Notes: generated from the sequence alone by a model not told the origin. 37,314 nucleotides of DNA from CANJDH01 sp031430015 (GCA_031430015.1 JANPAR010000312.1:1-37314); one strand, 5' to 3'; shown: positions 24,216-32,910, counted from the first letter of the stretch. Numbers and translations are program-made.

Positions 24216-24452
24216 ATGCCGCCCCTGCGCGTTTTCGCACTTACCTTGCTGGCCATGGTCGCCTTTGCGGCAAATTCGTTGTTGTGCCGCCTTGCGCTTA
24301 AAAATACCAGCTTTCTCTGCTCCAGGCACGTGAGTCCGGCTGCGGGCTTTCCCGTTCAAGTGGTCGAGCTTTCCCCAGATGCCCGTAGATCTGCTCATGT
24401 GCGGTACGGATACGGCGTGGCAATTGGAGACCAAATTGTTCCAATGTCATAG
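24216..24452 (+). pseudogene. EamA/DMT-type transporter, 3' truncated to its first helix
   Basis: The first ~30 residues (M-P-P-L-R-V-F-A-L-T-L-L-A-M-V-A-F-A-A-N, then S-L-L-C-R-L-A-L-K-N-T) are the opening helix of a drug/metabolite (EamA) transporter. After K-N-T-S the frame loses all family likeness (about 24312) and ends at 24452 without further membrane helices; the intact family has about 300 residues. The foreign stretch 24313-24506 matches nothing I know. Together with the truncated LysR gene upstream it was probably a regulator-transporter pair now lost. Confidence 0.7.
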
Positions 24453-24506
24453 CTCCGGGCGCTTAAGTCAAACGATATGTCTCTAGATCAAATTAGCTAA
24501 CACGAC

Positions 24507-24932
24507 ATGAACGAACTCCTTGTCATCGACCACATCCATCTGATCAGCCGCGACGCCCACGCCGCGGCGAAATGGTATTGCGACATTTTCGACGGCGAAA
24601 TCACCGGCGTGCAGGAGAACCTGCGCGGCGCGCCGCAGATCGACGTAAAGGTGAATGGCCTGACGCTTCTGATTCGCGGCCAGCGCAAGGGCGAGCAGCC
24701 GGCCGAGACCAAACCGATGCAGCATTTCGATGCCTATTCCAGCCACGAGGAATGGGGCATCGACCACTTCGGGTTTACTTATCGCGGTGATCTGCGCGCG
24801 TTTTGCGACCAGTTGAAGCAGAAGGGCGTGCGCATGGCGGTGGAGCCGTGGGAGTTCAAGCCTGGGCTGGTGCTGTGCTATGTGGCTGCGCCCGATGGTG
24901 TGAGTATCGAGATTGTCCAAATCAACAATTGA
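24507..24932 (+). CDS. VOC/glyoxalase family protein
   Basis: 141 residues, a single vicinal-oxygen-chelate unit. I-D-H-I-H-L-I-S (7-14) supplies candidate metal ligand H9, W-G-I-D-H-F-G-F (83-90) gives H87, and V-S-I-E-I-V-Q (132-138) gives E135, the usual H/H/E set. Family members include glyoxalase I, dioxygenases and fosfomycin-resistance enzymes; nothing here singles one out. The start ATG 24507 directly precedes the first strand. The sulfurtransferase gene begins 12 bases after its stop, so the two form a small operon. Confidence 0.83.
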   Translation: MNELLVIDHIHLISRDAHAAAKWYCDIFDGEITGVQENLRGAPQIDVKVNGLTLLIRGQRKGEQPAETKPMQHFDAYSSHEEWGIDHFGFTYRGDLRAFCDQLKQKGVRMAVEPWEFKPGLVLCYVAAPDGVSIEIVQINN

Positions 24933-24944
24933 GGTTTGACTTGT

Positions 24945-25796
24945 ATGGCTGCATCCGCATTCCCTGATCCGCGCTGGTTGATCACGCCGCAGGCGCTGCA
25001 TGCGCAGTTGGCCAACGTGACGGTGCTCGACCTGCGTCCCGCCGAGGATTACGCGTTGGGCCGCATCCCCGGTGCGCGCCATGTGGATATCTATGGCGTG
25101 AGCCTGAGCGATTCGTCGCCCGAACCCTTGAGTGCATTCCTGAAGATCTTTCCGGTGCTGTTCGGTTCGCGCGGGGTGACGCGCGAGTTGCCGGTGGTGA
25201 TTTACGACCACGAGTCGGGCGAGCGCGCTGCGCGTGCGGTATGGCTGCTCGCGGTGCTTGGCCATCCGGATGCGCGCCTGCTCGATGGCGGCACGCAGGC
25301 CTGGCAGGCCGCCGGTCACCCGCTCGAACGCATCACCGATGCGCCGCAGCACCCGGACCCGGCCAAGGCGCCACCGACCCCGCCGCCGTTCAAGGTGGAA
25401 TTGCAGATGCAATTCCTGGCGACGCGCTTCGACGTGCAGGCCGCGATCGGCGATGCGCAGTCGGTGATCCTCGACGTGCGCCGCGAGTCGGAATACCGCG
25501 GCACCGAAAAACGCGCGCGCCGCGTCGGTACCATTCCCGGTGCGGTGCATGTGTTCTGGCGCGAGCACATCAACGGGCAGGGCGCGCTGAAGAGTCCTGA
25601 CGAGATGCGCAAGCTTTATGCATCCAGGGGCGTCACGCCTGACAAGACCATCATCCCGGTATGCCACGGCGGTTACCGCTCGGCCAGTACCTTCATTGCC
25701 CTCAAGTCGCTGGGCTACCCGAAAGTGCGCAACTACGTGTCGTCATGGGGCGAGTGGGGCAACCGGGATGACTCCCAGATCGTGATTCCCGGCTAG
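24945..25796 (+). CDS. two-domain rhodanese-family sulfurtransferase
   Basis: 283 residues from ATG 24945; a TTG at 24936 is less likely. Two rhodanese domains: the first (about 12-128) has L-D-L-R-P and G-R-I-P-G-A but carries Y-D-H-E-S-G where an active-site loop would sit and has no cysteine there, so it is inactive. The second (about 155-278) has V-I-L-D-V-R-R and the active loop C-H-G-G-Y-R with persulfide Cys C240. Rhodaneses transfer sulfane sulfur from thiosulfate or 3-mercaptopyruvate; the loop sequence resembles neither classical C-R-K-G-V-T nor C-G-S-G-V-T, so the donor is unsure. No signal peptide. A perfect CCCGGC-TA-GCCGGG palindrome covers its stop. Confidence 0.88.
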   Translation: MAASAFPDPRWLITPQALHAQLANVTVLDLRPAEDYALGRIPGARHVDIYGVSLSDSSPEPLSAFLKIFPVLFGSRGVTRELPVVIYDHESGERAARAVWLLAVLGHPDARLLDGGTQAWQAAGHPLERITDAPQHPDPAKAPPTPPPFKVELQMQFLATRFDVQAAIGDAQSVILDVRRESEYRGTEKRARRVGTIPGAVHVFWREHINGQGALKSPDEMRKLYASRGVTPDKTIIPVCHGGYRSASTFIALKSLGYPKVRNYVSSWGEWGNRDDSQIVIPG

Positions 25797-25801
25797 CCGG
25801 G
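25788..25801. terminator. palindrome over the sulfurtransferase stop
   Basis: CCCGGCTAGCCGGG, a perfect 14-base palindrome containing the TAG stop. There is no T run after it. It may fold the mRNA end or be a protein site; little else can be said. Confidence 0.3.
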
Positions 25802-25816
25802 CCCAGCCTTCGGGCA

Positions 25817-25846
25817 ATCGATACTTGACGCAGTCAAGTAATCGAT
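25817..25846. promoter_or_regulatory. operator-like inverted repeat before the MarR-GNAT gene
   Basis: TACTTGAC, GCA, GTCAAGTA: eight perfect pairs around a three-base centre, flanked on both sides by ATCGAT. It ends three bases before the first ATG of a MarR-type regulator gene. MarR dimers commonly bind such near-palindromes and repress their own gene, so autoregulation is a fair inference. Confidence 0.65.
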
Positions 25847-25848
25847 GG

Positions 25849-26831
25849 ATGATGGCGGCCATGAAATCCGCAGCCACCACGCCGCCGCGTGCAGCGCCGG
25901 CCGATCCCGCCCACGTCAAGGCGTTGCGCCGCTTCAACCGCTTTTACACGCAACGCATCGGCGTGCTGGCGCCCTACCTGGGCAGCAGCTTCTCGCTGAC
26001 CGAGGTGCGGGTGCTCTATGAGCTGGCCCACCACGCGCCCGCCGCCGGCCAGCCGCTCACCGCGACCGACCTGGCCCGTGAGCTGGGCCTGGACATGGGA
26101 ACCTCAGCCGCATCCTGCGCCGTTTCGAATCCGCCAAGTGGGTAAAACGCACGCCGGCATTGCACGACGCGCGGCAGAGCTGGCTCAAGCTCACTGCGGC
26201 TGGCTACAAGATATTCGAGCCGTTGCAACAACAATCACGCGACGATGCCGCCAGTCTGCTCGGCTCGGTGGCTGCGGGGCAGCAAGCCAGCGTGATTGCC
26301 GCCATGCAATCCATCGAGCAACTGCTGGCGCCCGGGAAGGCGGCACAACCTCCGGTGATCACCCAGCGCGCACCGCAACCCGGCGACATGGGCTGGGTGG
26401 TGCAGCAGCACGCCGAAATTTACGCGCGCGAATACGGCTGGAACGCGGACTTCGAAGCGTTGGTGGCAGACATTGTCGCCAGGTACATACGCCAGCATCA
26501 ACCACTGTGGGAGCGTTGCTGGATCGCCGAAATCGACGGGCAGCGGGTGGGTTCGGTGTTTGTCGCGCGCAAATCCAAAACGGTGGCGCAACTGCGCCTG
26601 CTGATCCTGACTCCCGCAGCGCGCGGACATGGCCTGGGGGGCCGCCTCACAGACGAGTGCATTGCCTTTGCGCGCGCCAAGGGCTATAAAAAATTGCTGT
26701 TGTGGACCAACAGTTGTCTCGATGCGGCCCGCGCCATTTATGCGAAGCGCGGCTTTCAACTTACCAAGAGCGAGCCCTATCGGGGCTTCGGAAAAAGCCT
26801 GGTCGGCGAGACATGGGAGCTCAAACTGTGA
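25849..26831 (+). pseudogene. MarR regulator-GNAT acetyltransferase fusion, frameshifted
   Basis: Two frames that together make one protein of about 327 residues. The first (to 26145) has the start of a MarR helix-turn-helix: L-R-R-F-N-R-F-Y-T-Q-R-I-G-V-L, then L-T-A-T-D-L-A-R-E-L-G-L-D-M-G. At 26098-26102 the DNA reads GGAACCTC where GGN-TAC-CTC is expected; one missing base breaks the frame. In the next frame L-S-R-I-L-R-R-F-E-S-A-K-W-V follows, then the acetyltransferase half with R-L-L-I-L-T-P-A-A-R-G-H-G-L-G (acetyl-CoA-binding R/Q-x-x-G-x-G/A motif). MarR-GNAT fusions of this kind are known. Possible starts are 25849, 25852 and 25861. It could be a real mutation or a base-call error. 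Confidence 0.85.
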
Positions 26832-26888
26832 GTGTTGCCTGCCGAGCCGGGTATCATCCCGGCACATCTCCACAGCGTCGAGGCCATC

Positions 26889-27680
26889 GTGATCGTCAAA
26901 CAAATCTGGACCGGCAACAATTACCGCAACTTCAATTACCTGATCGCCTGTGGCGAAACCGGTGAGGCGTTGGCGGTCGACCCGCTCGACAGCGACAAAT
27001 GTCTGAAAGCGGCGAAGGATGAAGGCTGGGACATCACACAAATTTTGAATACCCACGAGCACCACGACCACACCGGTGGCAACGACGCGGTGGTGGCCAA
27101 GACCGGCGCCAAAATCCTCGCGCACAAAAATGCCAAAGACAAGATTGCCAATGTGTCGCGCGGGCTCTCTGCCGGCGACATCATCAAGGTAGGCAAGACG
27201 GTCGAGCTCGAAGCCATGGACACTCCGGGCCACACCATGTGCCACATCTGCCTGCGCTCGCACACCGACCAGCCGGCACTGTTTTCCGGCGACACGATGT
27301 TCAATGCCGGTGCCGGTAACTGTCACAACGGCGGCAGCGCCCCCGAGATGTTCAAGACGTTTTCAGACCAGCTCGACAAGCTGCCCGAGAACACGCTGAT
27401 CTATCCGGGCCACGACTACATCGAGAACAACCTGCGCTTTACCCTCAACCGCGAGCCGGACAATGCCGTCGCCCAGGCGATGCTCGACAAGCTCGCCGGA
27501 CAGGACCTGACCAAGGCGCACGTCACGACCATGGCGGCCGAGCGCACCTTCAATTCCTTCTTTCGCCTCGGCAGCCCGAGCGTGATTGCCAAGCTGCGCG
27601 AGTCGTTTCCCGACCTGCCGGCCAGTCCGGACGCCAAAACCGTGTTTTTGAAATTGCGCGAGTTGCGCAACAGTTGGTGA
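26889..27680 (+). CDS. metallo-beta-lactamase-fold hydrolase, hydroxyacylglutathione hydrolase-like
   Basis: 263 residues from a GTG at 26889 (M-I-V-K-Q-I-W-T-G-N-N-Y); a longer GTG start at 26832 lacks family support. Metal ligands are complete: T-H-E-H-H-D-H (55-61; H56, H58, D60, H61), H115 in P-G-H-T, D135 in S-G-D-T and H175 in P-G-H-D. The C-terminal Y-I-E-N-N-L-R-F-T followed by R-E-P-D-N is typical of glyoxalase II (GloB), which hydrolyses S-lactoylglutathione. L-I-A-C-G-E-T-G near the start and an unusual middle segment leave a related thioesterase possible. Two glyoxalase-fold (VOC) genes lie elsewhere in the window. It is 57 bases from the broken MarR-GNAT gene. Confidence 0.88.
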   Translation: MIVKQIWTGNNYRNFNYLIACGETGEALAVDPLDSDKCLKAAKDEGWDITQILNTHEHHDHTGGNDAVVAKTGAKILAHKNAKDKIANVSRGLSAGDIIKVGKTVELEAMDTPGHTMCHICLRSHTDQPALFSGDTMFNAGAGNCHNGGSAPEMFKTFSDQLDKLPENTLIYPGHDYIENNLRFTLNREPDNAVAQAMLDKLAGQDLTKAHVTTMAAERTFNSFFRLGSPSVIAKLRESFPDLPASPDAKTVFLKLRELRNSW

Positions 27681-27785
27681 ACCCGGCGTTGAACCCGGTC
27701 GCTGGCAAGCCGAAGTGAGCTGCGCGGAACGCTACCGATGCGGGAGGTGCCTGCCGCGCCCCGGCCCGGTTGAGGTAGCCGTGCC

Positions 27786-28526
27786 TTGACTGACCCCGTC
27801 GCACCTGCCTTGCTCGCCGTACGGGGCCTGGCCAAGCGGTACGCGGACGCCACCGTGTTTGCCGACGTGGACTTGGACGTTGCGCCCGGCGAGTTCGTTG
27901 CCATCCTCGGCGAGTCGGGCGTCGGCAAGTCGACCTTGCTCAATTGCATTGCCGGGCTTGACGCGGTCAGCGCCGGCTCGGTGCGCATTGATGCCACCGA
28001 TGTAACCGCTTTGCCCGAGAGCGGCCAGGCCGTGTTTCGACGCGCGCATCTGGGCTTCGTATTTCAGGCATTTCACGTATTGCCTCATCTGAGCGTGGCG
28101 CACAATGTCGCGCTGCCCTTGCTGCTGCTGGGCAAGCCTGACCCGGAGCGGGTGTGCGCCGTGCTTGCCGCAGTGGGTCTCGAGGGTCTCGATGCCCGCC
28201 TGCCGCATACGTTGTCGGGTGGCCAGATGCAGCGCGTGGCGATTGCGCGCGCGTTGGTGCATCGCCCGCAGTTGATCCTGGCCGATGAACCGACCGGTAA
28301 TCTCGACCCGGCCACTGCCGCGCGGGTGCTCGACGTGCTGGTGGCGCAGGTGCGCGAGCAGCGCGCGGCCTGCGTGCTGGTGACGCACTCGCAGGCCGCG
28401 GCGGCGCGGGCGGACCGTATTTTCACGCTCACGGCGAACGGCATGCAGGCGAACCTGCAAACAGACGCTGTACGCGGTATTGGCGCATCCGCAACCAGCG
28501 ATGCGATGCGCGCCGCGGCCGGCTGA
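27786..28526 (+). CDS. ABC transporter ATP-binding protein (LolD/MacB-like)
   Basis: 246 residues. The start is a TTG at 27786 with GAGGT about ten bases upstream; the only upstream ATG in frame is followed by a stop. Walker A is G-E-S-G-V-G-K-S-T (42-50), Q-loop Q94, signature L-S-G-G-Q (143-147) and Walker B L-I-L-A-D-E-P (163-169), followed by T-G-N-L-D, the hallmark of LolD/MacB/FtsE-type exporters. It powers the permease encoded 30 bases downstream. Confidence 0.93.
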   Translation: MTDPVAPALLAVRGLAKRYADATVFADVDLDVAPGEFVAILGESGVGKSTLLNCIAGLDAVSAGSVRIDATDVTALPESGQAVFRRAHLGFVFQAFHVLPHLSVAHNVALPLLLLGKPDPERVCAVLAAVGLEGLDARLPHTLSGGQMQRVAIARALVHRPQLILADEPTGNLDPATAARVLDVLVAQVREQRAACVLVTHSQAAAARADRIFTLTANGMQANLQTDAVRGIGASATSDAMRAAAG

Positions 28527-28556
28527 ACGCGGCGCATTTTTCGGCTGCGCTGCGCC

Positions 28557-31088
28557 ATGCTCGCCCTGTTGCGTCAACTCTCCTGGCCGGAACTGCTGCA
28601 CCACCCGTGGCGCAGCGCGGCCGCGTTGCTGGCGGTGATGCTGGGCGTGGCGCTGGCGTTTTCGGTGCAGTTGATCAACCAGTCGGCGTTGAGCGAGTTC
28701 AGCTCGGCAGTGCGCGCCCTCAACGGTGATGCCGACTTTGCCTTGCGCGCGCAGCGCGGCGGGTTTGACGAGATGCTGTACCAGCGCGTGGTGGCGCATT
28801 CGCAGATTGCGCTGGCCAGCCCGGTGGTGGAGATCGAGTCGCAGGCAATCGATGCACAAGGGCGGCGCACCGCGCTGCGTGTGCTCGGGCTCGATGCCCT
28901 GGTCGCGGCAGCGATGACGCCTGCACTGCTGCCGCGCCTGCCGCAACAGGCCGGACGCTTTGCGCTGTTTGATCCGCAGGCAGTGTTTCTCAATGATGCA
29001 GCGCGCAGGCAACTGGGCGAACCGGCCGATGGGGCGACCATCCGGGTGCAGAGCGCGCAAGGTGTGGTGGCTCTGCGCGTGCAGGGCAGCATCGCTGCCG
29101 GCGGCGCGGCGCTGGCAGTGATGGACATTGCGGGTGCGCAGGCGAGCTTTGGATGGCTCGGGCGTTTGAGCCGCATTGATGTGCGCCTGCAACCGGGGGC
29201 CGACCGCGAGACGGTGCTCGCAGGCTTGCAGCTGCCGGTCGGCGTGAACGCAATGCAGCCCGATGACGCCATGTTGCGTGTCTCGAATCTGTCGCGTGCC
29301 TATCGCGCCAACTTGACGGTGCTGGCGCTGGTGGCAATGTTTACCGGTGCATTTTTGGTGTTTTCGATCTTGTCTCTTTCGGTTGCCAAGCGCCAGCCGC
29401 AGCTCGCTTTGCTTGGCGTGCTCGGCATGACGGCGCGTCAGCGCCTTACGTTGGTGTGGGCCGAGTCGGCTTTACTCGGTGCTGTCGGCAGCGTGTTGGG
29501 GCTGGGTGTGGGCACGGCATTGGCTGCGCTGGCATTGCGCTTGCTCGGTGGTGATCTGGGCGGCGGCTATTTCCCGGGCATTGCGCCGACGCTGCAATGG
29601 AGCACCGTGTCAGCGGCCTTGTATGGAGGGCTCGGCGTGGCGGCTGCCATGCTGGGTGGCTGGGTGCCGGCGCGGGCCGCACAGCGCCTGGCTCCGGCGC
29701 AGGCGTTGAAAGGCCAGGGCGATGCGGGCTCGCGTGAGGCGCGCCTCGGGTCGTCGTGGATGGGCCCGGCAATGGTGCTGCTTAGCGTGCCCATGGCACT
29801 GCTGCCGCCGCTGTTCGACCTGCCACTGGCGGCCTACTTCGCCGTAGCCCTGCTCCTGCTTGGCGGCATTGCCTGTGTGCCGGCGGGAGTGGGCGCCCTG
29901 TTGCGCTGGGTTGCGCCACCGGTGCAGCCGCTGGCGCTGCTCGCGGTGGAGCGCGCACGCTACCAGCGGCATACGGCCACGGTGGCCGTGGCCGGGGTGG
30001 TAGCCAGCTTGAGTCTGGCGGTAGCGCTTACGGTAATGGTGGCGAGTTTTCGCATGTCGGTGACGCAATGGCTCGACACGGTATTGCCGGCCGATCTGTA
30101 TGCGCGTGCCGCAGCCGGGCCGGCCCGCGCCGATGGTGTGATGTTGCCGGCTGCGTTGCTGGCAGACGCTGCAGCACTGCCGGGTGTGCTGCGCGTCGAA
30201 GCGCAGCGGGTGGTGCAGGTACAACTGGACTCGCGCCGTCCCGCAGTGGCCCTGATCGGGCGACCGCTGCCTGACCCGGCCCGCGCCTTGCCGCTGGTAG
30301 GTGATCTGCAAGCGCTGCCTGCAGGGGCGATTGCCGCTTATGTCAGCGAAGCGATGGTCGCGCTGTATGGGACCACGGCGGGCTCATCCTTTCGACTGCC
30401 CTTGCCCGATGGCCGCAGTGTCAGTGTGTTTGTGCGTGGTGTGTGGCGCGACTATGCACGCCAATTTGGCGCGGTGACCCTGGCCACGGCCGACTACCAG
30501 CGGCTCACGGCGGATACGCGCATCAACGATCTGGCGCTGTGGTTGCAGCCGGGCACCTCGATCGAAGCGGTGCAAGAGGCACTGCGCGCGCGCGCCACGG
30601 CGTACGGGTTTGATGCGGCACAGCTCGAATTTGCCGCAGTGACCGACTTGCGGCGCCTGTCGTTGCGCATCTTTGACCGCAGCTTTGCCGTCACCTACTG
30701 GCTGCAGGCGGTGGCAATCGCGATCGGCCTGTTCGGCATCGCTGCGAGCTTCTCGGCCCAGGTGCTGGCACGCCGCAAGGAATTCGGCCTGCTCGCGCAC
30801 CTTGGCCTCACGCGCGCCCAGGTGCTCACGGTGGTCGCGCTGGAAGGGGCGGTGTGGACCTGCGCCGGCGCGCTGCTCGGACTGCTGCTGGGTCTGGCGG
30901 TGAGCGTGGTGCTGGTGCATGTGGTCAACCCGCAGAGTTTTCACTGGACCATGGATCTGCTGTTGCCATGGGGCCGGCTTGGGTTGCTGTGTGCGGCCGT
31001 GGTGCTGGCCGGCACGCTTACCGCGTGGTTCGCGGCACGCAGCGCGGCCGGGCGCCAGATGGTGCTGGCGGTAAAGGAGGATTGGTGA
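28557..31088 (+). CDS. ABC transporter permease, FtsX-like domains
   Basis: 843 residues. One helix near residues 20-40 (A-A-L-L-A-V-M-L-G-V-A-L-A-F) is followed by a periplasmic segment, then a first FtsX domain of three helices (about 250-375) with the R-Q-R-L-T coupling stretch. A linker with two hydrophobic segments (about 400-500), a second periplasmic segment, and a C-terminal FtsX domain (about 710-830; A-R-R-K-E-F-G-L-L-A-H-L-G) complete it. This 10-helix, double-FtsX layout matches permeases of the 'type VII' mechanotransmission group that extract lipids or lipoproteins. Its stop overlaps the start of the AttH-type gene. Substrate unknown. Confidence 0.92.
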   Translation: MLALLRQLSWPELLHHPWRSAAALLAVMLGVALAFSVQLINQSALSEFSSAVRALNGDADFALRAQRGGFDEMLYQRVVAHSQIALASPVVEIESQAIDAQGRRTALRVLGLDALVAAAMTPALLPRLPQQAGRFALFDPQAVFLNDAARRQLGEPADGATIRVQSAQGVVALRVQGSIAAGGAALAVMDIAGAQASFGWLGRLSRIDVRLQPGADRETVLAGLQLPVGVNAMQPDDAMLRVSNLSRAYRANLTVLALVAMFTGAFLVFSILSLSVAKRQPQLALLGVLGMTARQRLTLVWAESALLGAVGSVLGLGVGTALAALALRLLGGDLGGGYFPGIAPTLQWSTVSAALYGGLGVAAAMLGGWVPARAAQRLAPAQALKGQGDAGSREARLGSSWMGPAMVLLSVPMALLPPLFDLPLAAYFAVALLLLGGIACVPAGVGALLRWVAPPVQPLALLAVERARYQRHTATVAVAGVVASLSLAVALTVMVASFRMSVTQWLDTVLPADLYARAAAGPARADGVMLPAALLADAAALPGVLRVEAQRVVQVQLDSRRPAVALIGRPLPDPARALPLVGDLQALPAGAIAAYVSEAMVALYGTTAGSSFRLPLPDGRSVSVFVRGVWRDYARQFGAVTLATADYQRLTADTRINDLALWLQPGTSIEAVQEALRARATAYGFDAAQLEFAAVTDLRRLSLRIFDRSFAVTYWLQAVAIAIGLFGIAASFSAQVLARRKEFGLLAHLGLTRAQVLTVVALEGAVWTCAGALLGLLLGLAVSVVLVHVVNPQSFHWTMDLLLPWGRLGLLCAAVVLAGTLTAWFAARSAAGRQMVLAVKEDW

Positions 31089-32269
31089 ACCGCTTCGGCC
31101 TGCGACGGCGTGCGCTGCTGCTCGGCGGGGCCGGGGTAGCGCTGCCGGTGCCGGCGTCAAGCGGTGCCGGCGCCGCACGGGAGGCCGTTATACCGGCGCG
31201 TGGCGTGCACCCGCGCCCGCTGGTGTTCCCGGGCGACTTCGGCGCCCACCCCGATACCCGGCTTGAGTGGTGGTACGTCACCGGCGTGCTCGACAACGCC
31301 GACGCACCGACCGGCGCGCCGGCCTTCGGGTTCCAGATCACGTTTTTTCGTTCGCGCACCGACGTGCCTGCGGATCACCCGAGCCGGTTTGCTGCCACGC
31401 AGTTGTACTTTGCCCACGTGGCGTTGACCGACGTGCGGGCGCGCACCATGCGCCATGATCAGCGCATCGCCCGCAGAGGCTTCGGACGCGCCGGTGCCGC
31501 GCAGGGCGATACCCAGGTGGCCATCGGGACATGGCAGTTGGCGCGAGAAGGTTCCGCCGCTGCCGCATTTTCCGGAGGTGCTGGCGTTGCCGCTGTTGAC
31601 ACGGATGCGCCGAGTTATCGCGCGCAGATCGCCAGCGACACTGGCGGTTTTGCGTTTGACTTTGCGCTGCGGAGCACCCAACCATTGTTGTTGCAGGGTG
31701 ATGCCGGCTTTTCACGCAAAGGGCCGCGACCGGAACAGGCCAGCCACTACTACAGCGTGCCGCATCTCGCGGTGAATGGGACATTGCGGCAGGAGGGCAA
31801 GGTGCGACGCATCCGTGGGCAAGCCTGGCTGGATCACGAATGGAGTGATGCGCTGCTTGATCCGCAAGCCGTGGGTTGGGACTGGATTGGCATGAACCTC
31901 GACGACGGCAGTGCCTTGACGGCGTTTCGATTGCGTCGGGCTGATGGCAGCGCGCTGTATGCTGGCGGCAGCTTCCGGCGCCGCGATGGTGCCGTGACGG
32001 CGTTTGCGCCCGATGCCGTGCGCTTTGTGGTCGGGCGCACCTGGCGCAGCCCGGCCTCGAACGCCGTGTACCCCGTGACCTGGCGGCTGGAAACGCCGGC
32101 CGGCCGCTTTGAAGTGGCATCCGTGCTTGATAACCAGGAACTCGACAGCCGCAACAGCACCGGTGCGATCTACTGGGAAGGTTTGAGCGAGCTCAAGAGC
32201 GCTTCCGGCCAGCGCGTCGGGCGTGGCTATCTGGAGATGACGGGCTATGCCGGCGCGCTGCGCCTGTGA
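31085..32269 (+). CDS. AttH/CrtC-family lipocalin-like protein, exported
   Basis: 394 residues. It starts at GTG 31085, overlapping the permease stop, with AAAGGAGG five bases upstream, so translation is coupled. The N-terminus (M-N-R-F-G-L-R-R-R-A-L-L-L-G-G-A-G-V-A-L) has a twin-arginine-like R-R-R-x-L-L-L pattern, suggesting Tat export. The body has F-P-x-D-F-G-A-H-P-D-T-R-L in blocks, E-W-W-Y-V-T-G (61-67), a middle S-H-Y-Y-S-V-P-H-L and L-D-H-E-W-S-D-A with G-W-D-W-I-G-M. These are marks of the CrtC/AttH family (carotenoid hydratase-like, two lipocalin folds). ABC ATPase, FtsX permease and this protein occur together in many proteobacteria. No carotenoid genes are near, so a lipid-related periplasmic role is more likely. 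Confidence 0.9.
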   Translation: MNRFGLRRRALLLGGAGVALPVPASSGAGAAREAVIPARGVHPRPLVFPGDFGAHPDTRLEWWYVTGVLDNADAPTGAPAFGFQITFFRSRTDVPADHPSRFAATQLYFAHVALTDVRARTMRHDQRIARRGFGRAGAAQGDTQVAIGTWQLAREGSAAAAFSGGAGVAAVDTDAPSYRAQIASDTGGFAFDFALRSTQPLLLQGDAGFSRKGPRPEQASHYYSVPHLAVNGTLRQEGKVRRIRGQAWLDHEWSDALLDPQAVGWDWIGMNLDDGSALTAFRLRRADGSALYAGGSFRRRDGAVTAFAPDAVRFVVGRTWRSPASNAVYPVTWRLETPAGRFEVASVLDNQELDSRNSTGAIYWEGLSELKSASGQRVGRGYLEMTGYAGALRL

Positions 32270-32375
32270 TGGAATGGATTGCTCGCGTGGCGTTGACGGT
32301 TCGTGAATCTCTGCGGGCGCTGTCGGCATCAATCTGGCGTTGATCGTTGGAGACTCTCCCACCAAAGGGTTGCGC

Positions 32376-32537
32376 ATGTTGACTCGACTTCTGTGCTCGT
32401 TGTTTGCCCTGGCGCTAGTGCGACCTCAGGATTCGACCGTCTGGGCGCGCTCCTGCAGGGCCGCCAGCGGGATGATGTCGAGTGCCTTTTCGTGGGTGGC
32501 ATCGAGCGCCACCATCGGCGCGCAACCTTCGGCGTAG
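32376..32537 (+). other. signal-peptide-like frame antisense to the DUF2237 gene end
   Basis: An AAAGGG site six bases before ATG 32376 leads into M-L-T-R-L-L-C-S-L-F-A-L-A-L-V, a fine signal-peptide core, but the frame then runs antisense into the DUF2237 gene and stops after 53 codons. It could be the severed beginning of a secreted protein gene. Chance is also possible. Confidence 0.25.
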
Positions 32538-32803
32538 GCCTCAAGCCAGCGGCTGGCACACAGGCACCAGCGATCACCCGCCGCAAGTCCGGCAAAGCCC
32601 CACTGCGGTGCCGGCGTCGACAAATCATTGCCGCGCGACTTGCTGAAGGCGAGAAACTCGGTCGTCATGATGGCGCACACGGTGTGCGAACCAGCGTCTT
32701 GCGGGCCGGTCTCGCAGCAGCCGCTGCGGGTGAAACCGGTGAGCGGGTCATGGCTGCAATCCTTGAGGGGTGCGCCAAGCACATTGAGGCCGCGAAACGA
32801 CAT
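32426..32803 (-). CDS. DUF2237 family protein
   Basis: 125 residues, the usual family length. Conserved blocks are N-V-L-G-A-P-L, D-P-L-T-G-F-T-R-S-G-C-C, G-S-H-T-V-C-A-I-M-T, F-L-x-F-S-K-S-R-G-N-D-L-S-T-P in parts, and G-D-R-W-C-L-C-A-S-R-W. Four or more conserved cysteines suggest a metal or redox role, but no function is established for the family. No signal peptide. It lies downstream of the DadA-like gene on the same strand, with a 139-base gap containing a GGTGGAAGCGGCTTTC-type repeat, so it may have its own promoter. Confidence 0.9.
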   Translation of the reverse strand: MSFRGLNVLGAPLKDCSHDPLTGFTRSGCCETGPQDAGSHTVCAIMTTEFLAFSKSRGNDLSTPAPQWGFAGLAAGDRWCLCASRWLEAYAEGCAPMVALDATHEKALDIIPLAALQERAQTVES

Positions 32804-32894
32804 GGTCAGTTGCTCAGTAGAGGGGGTGACGCATTATATTTCGTTGCCAGCAGACGGGCGCCGGATCGGGCAACAAGCCCGGCGGCAATTGCCG

Positions 32895-32910
32895 GAAAGC
32901 CGCTTCCACC
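32895..32910. repeat. second intergenic copy of the GGTGGAAGCGGCTTTC repeat (inverted)
   Basis: The reverse complement of the unit at 15994-16009, exact over 16 bases. A 12-base palindrome CGGCAATTGCCG lies just before it at 32883-32894. It sits between the DUF2237 and DadA-like genes. Confidence 0.45.

Noticed and set aside
27732..29192. Long minus-strand open frame over the ABC genes
   Set aside because: Low-complexity His/Gln/Arg composition; the plus strand holds an ATPase and permease with all motifs.
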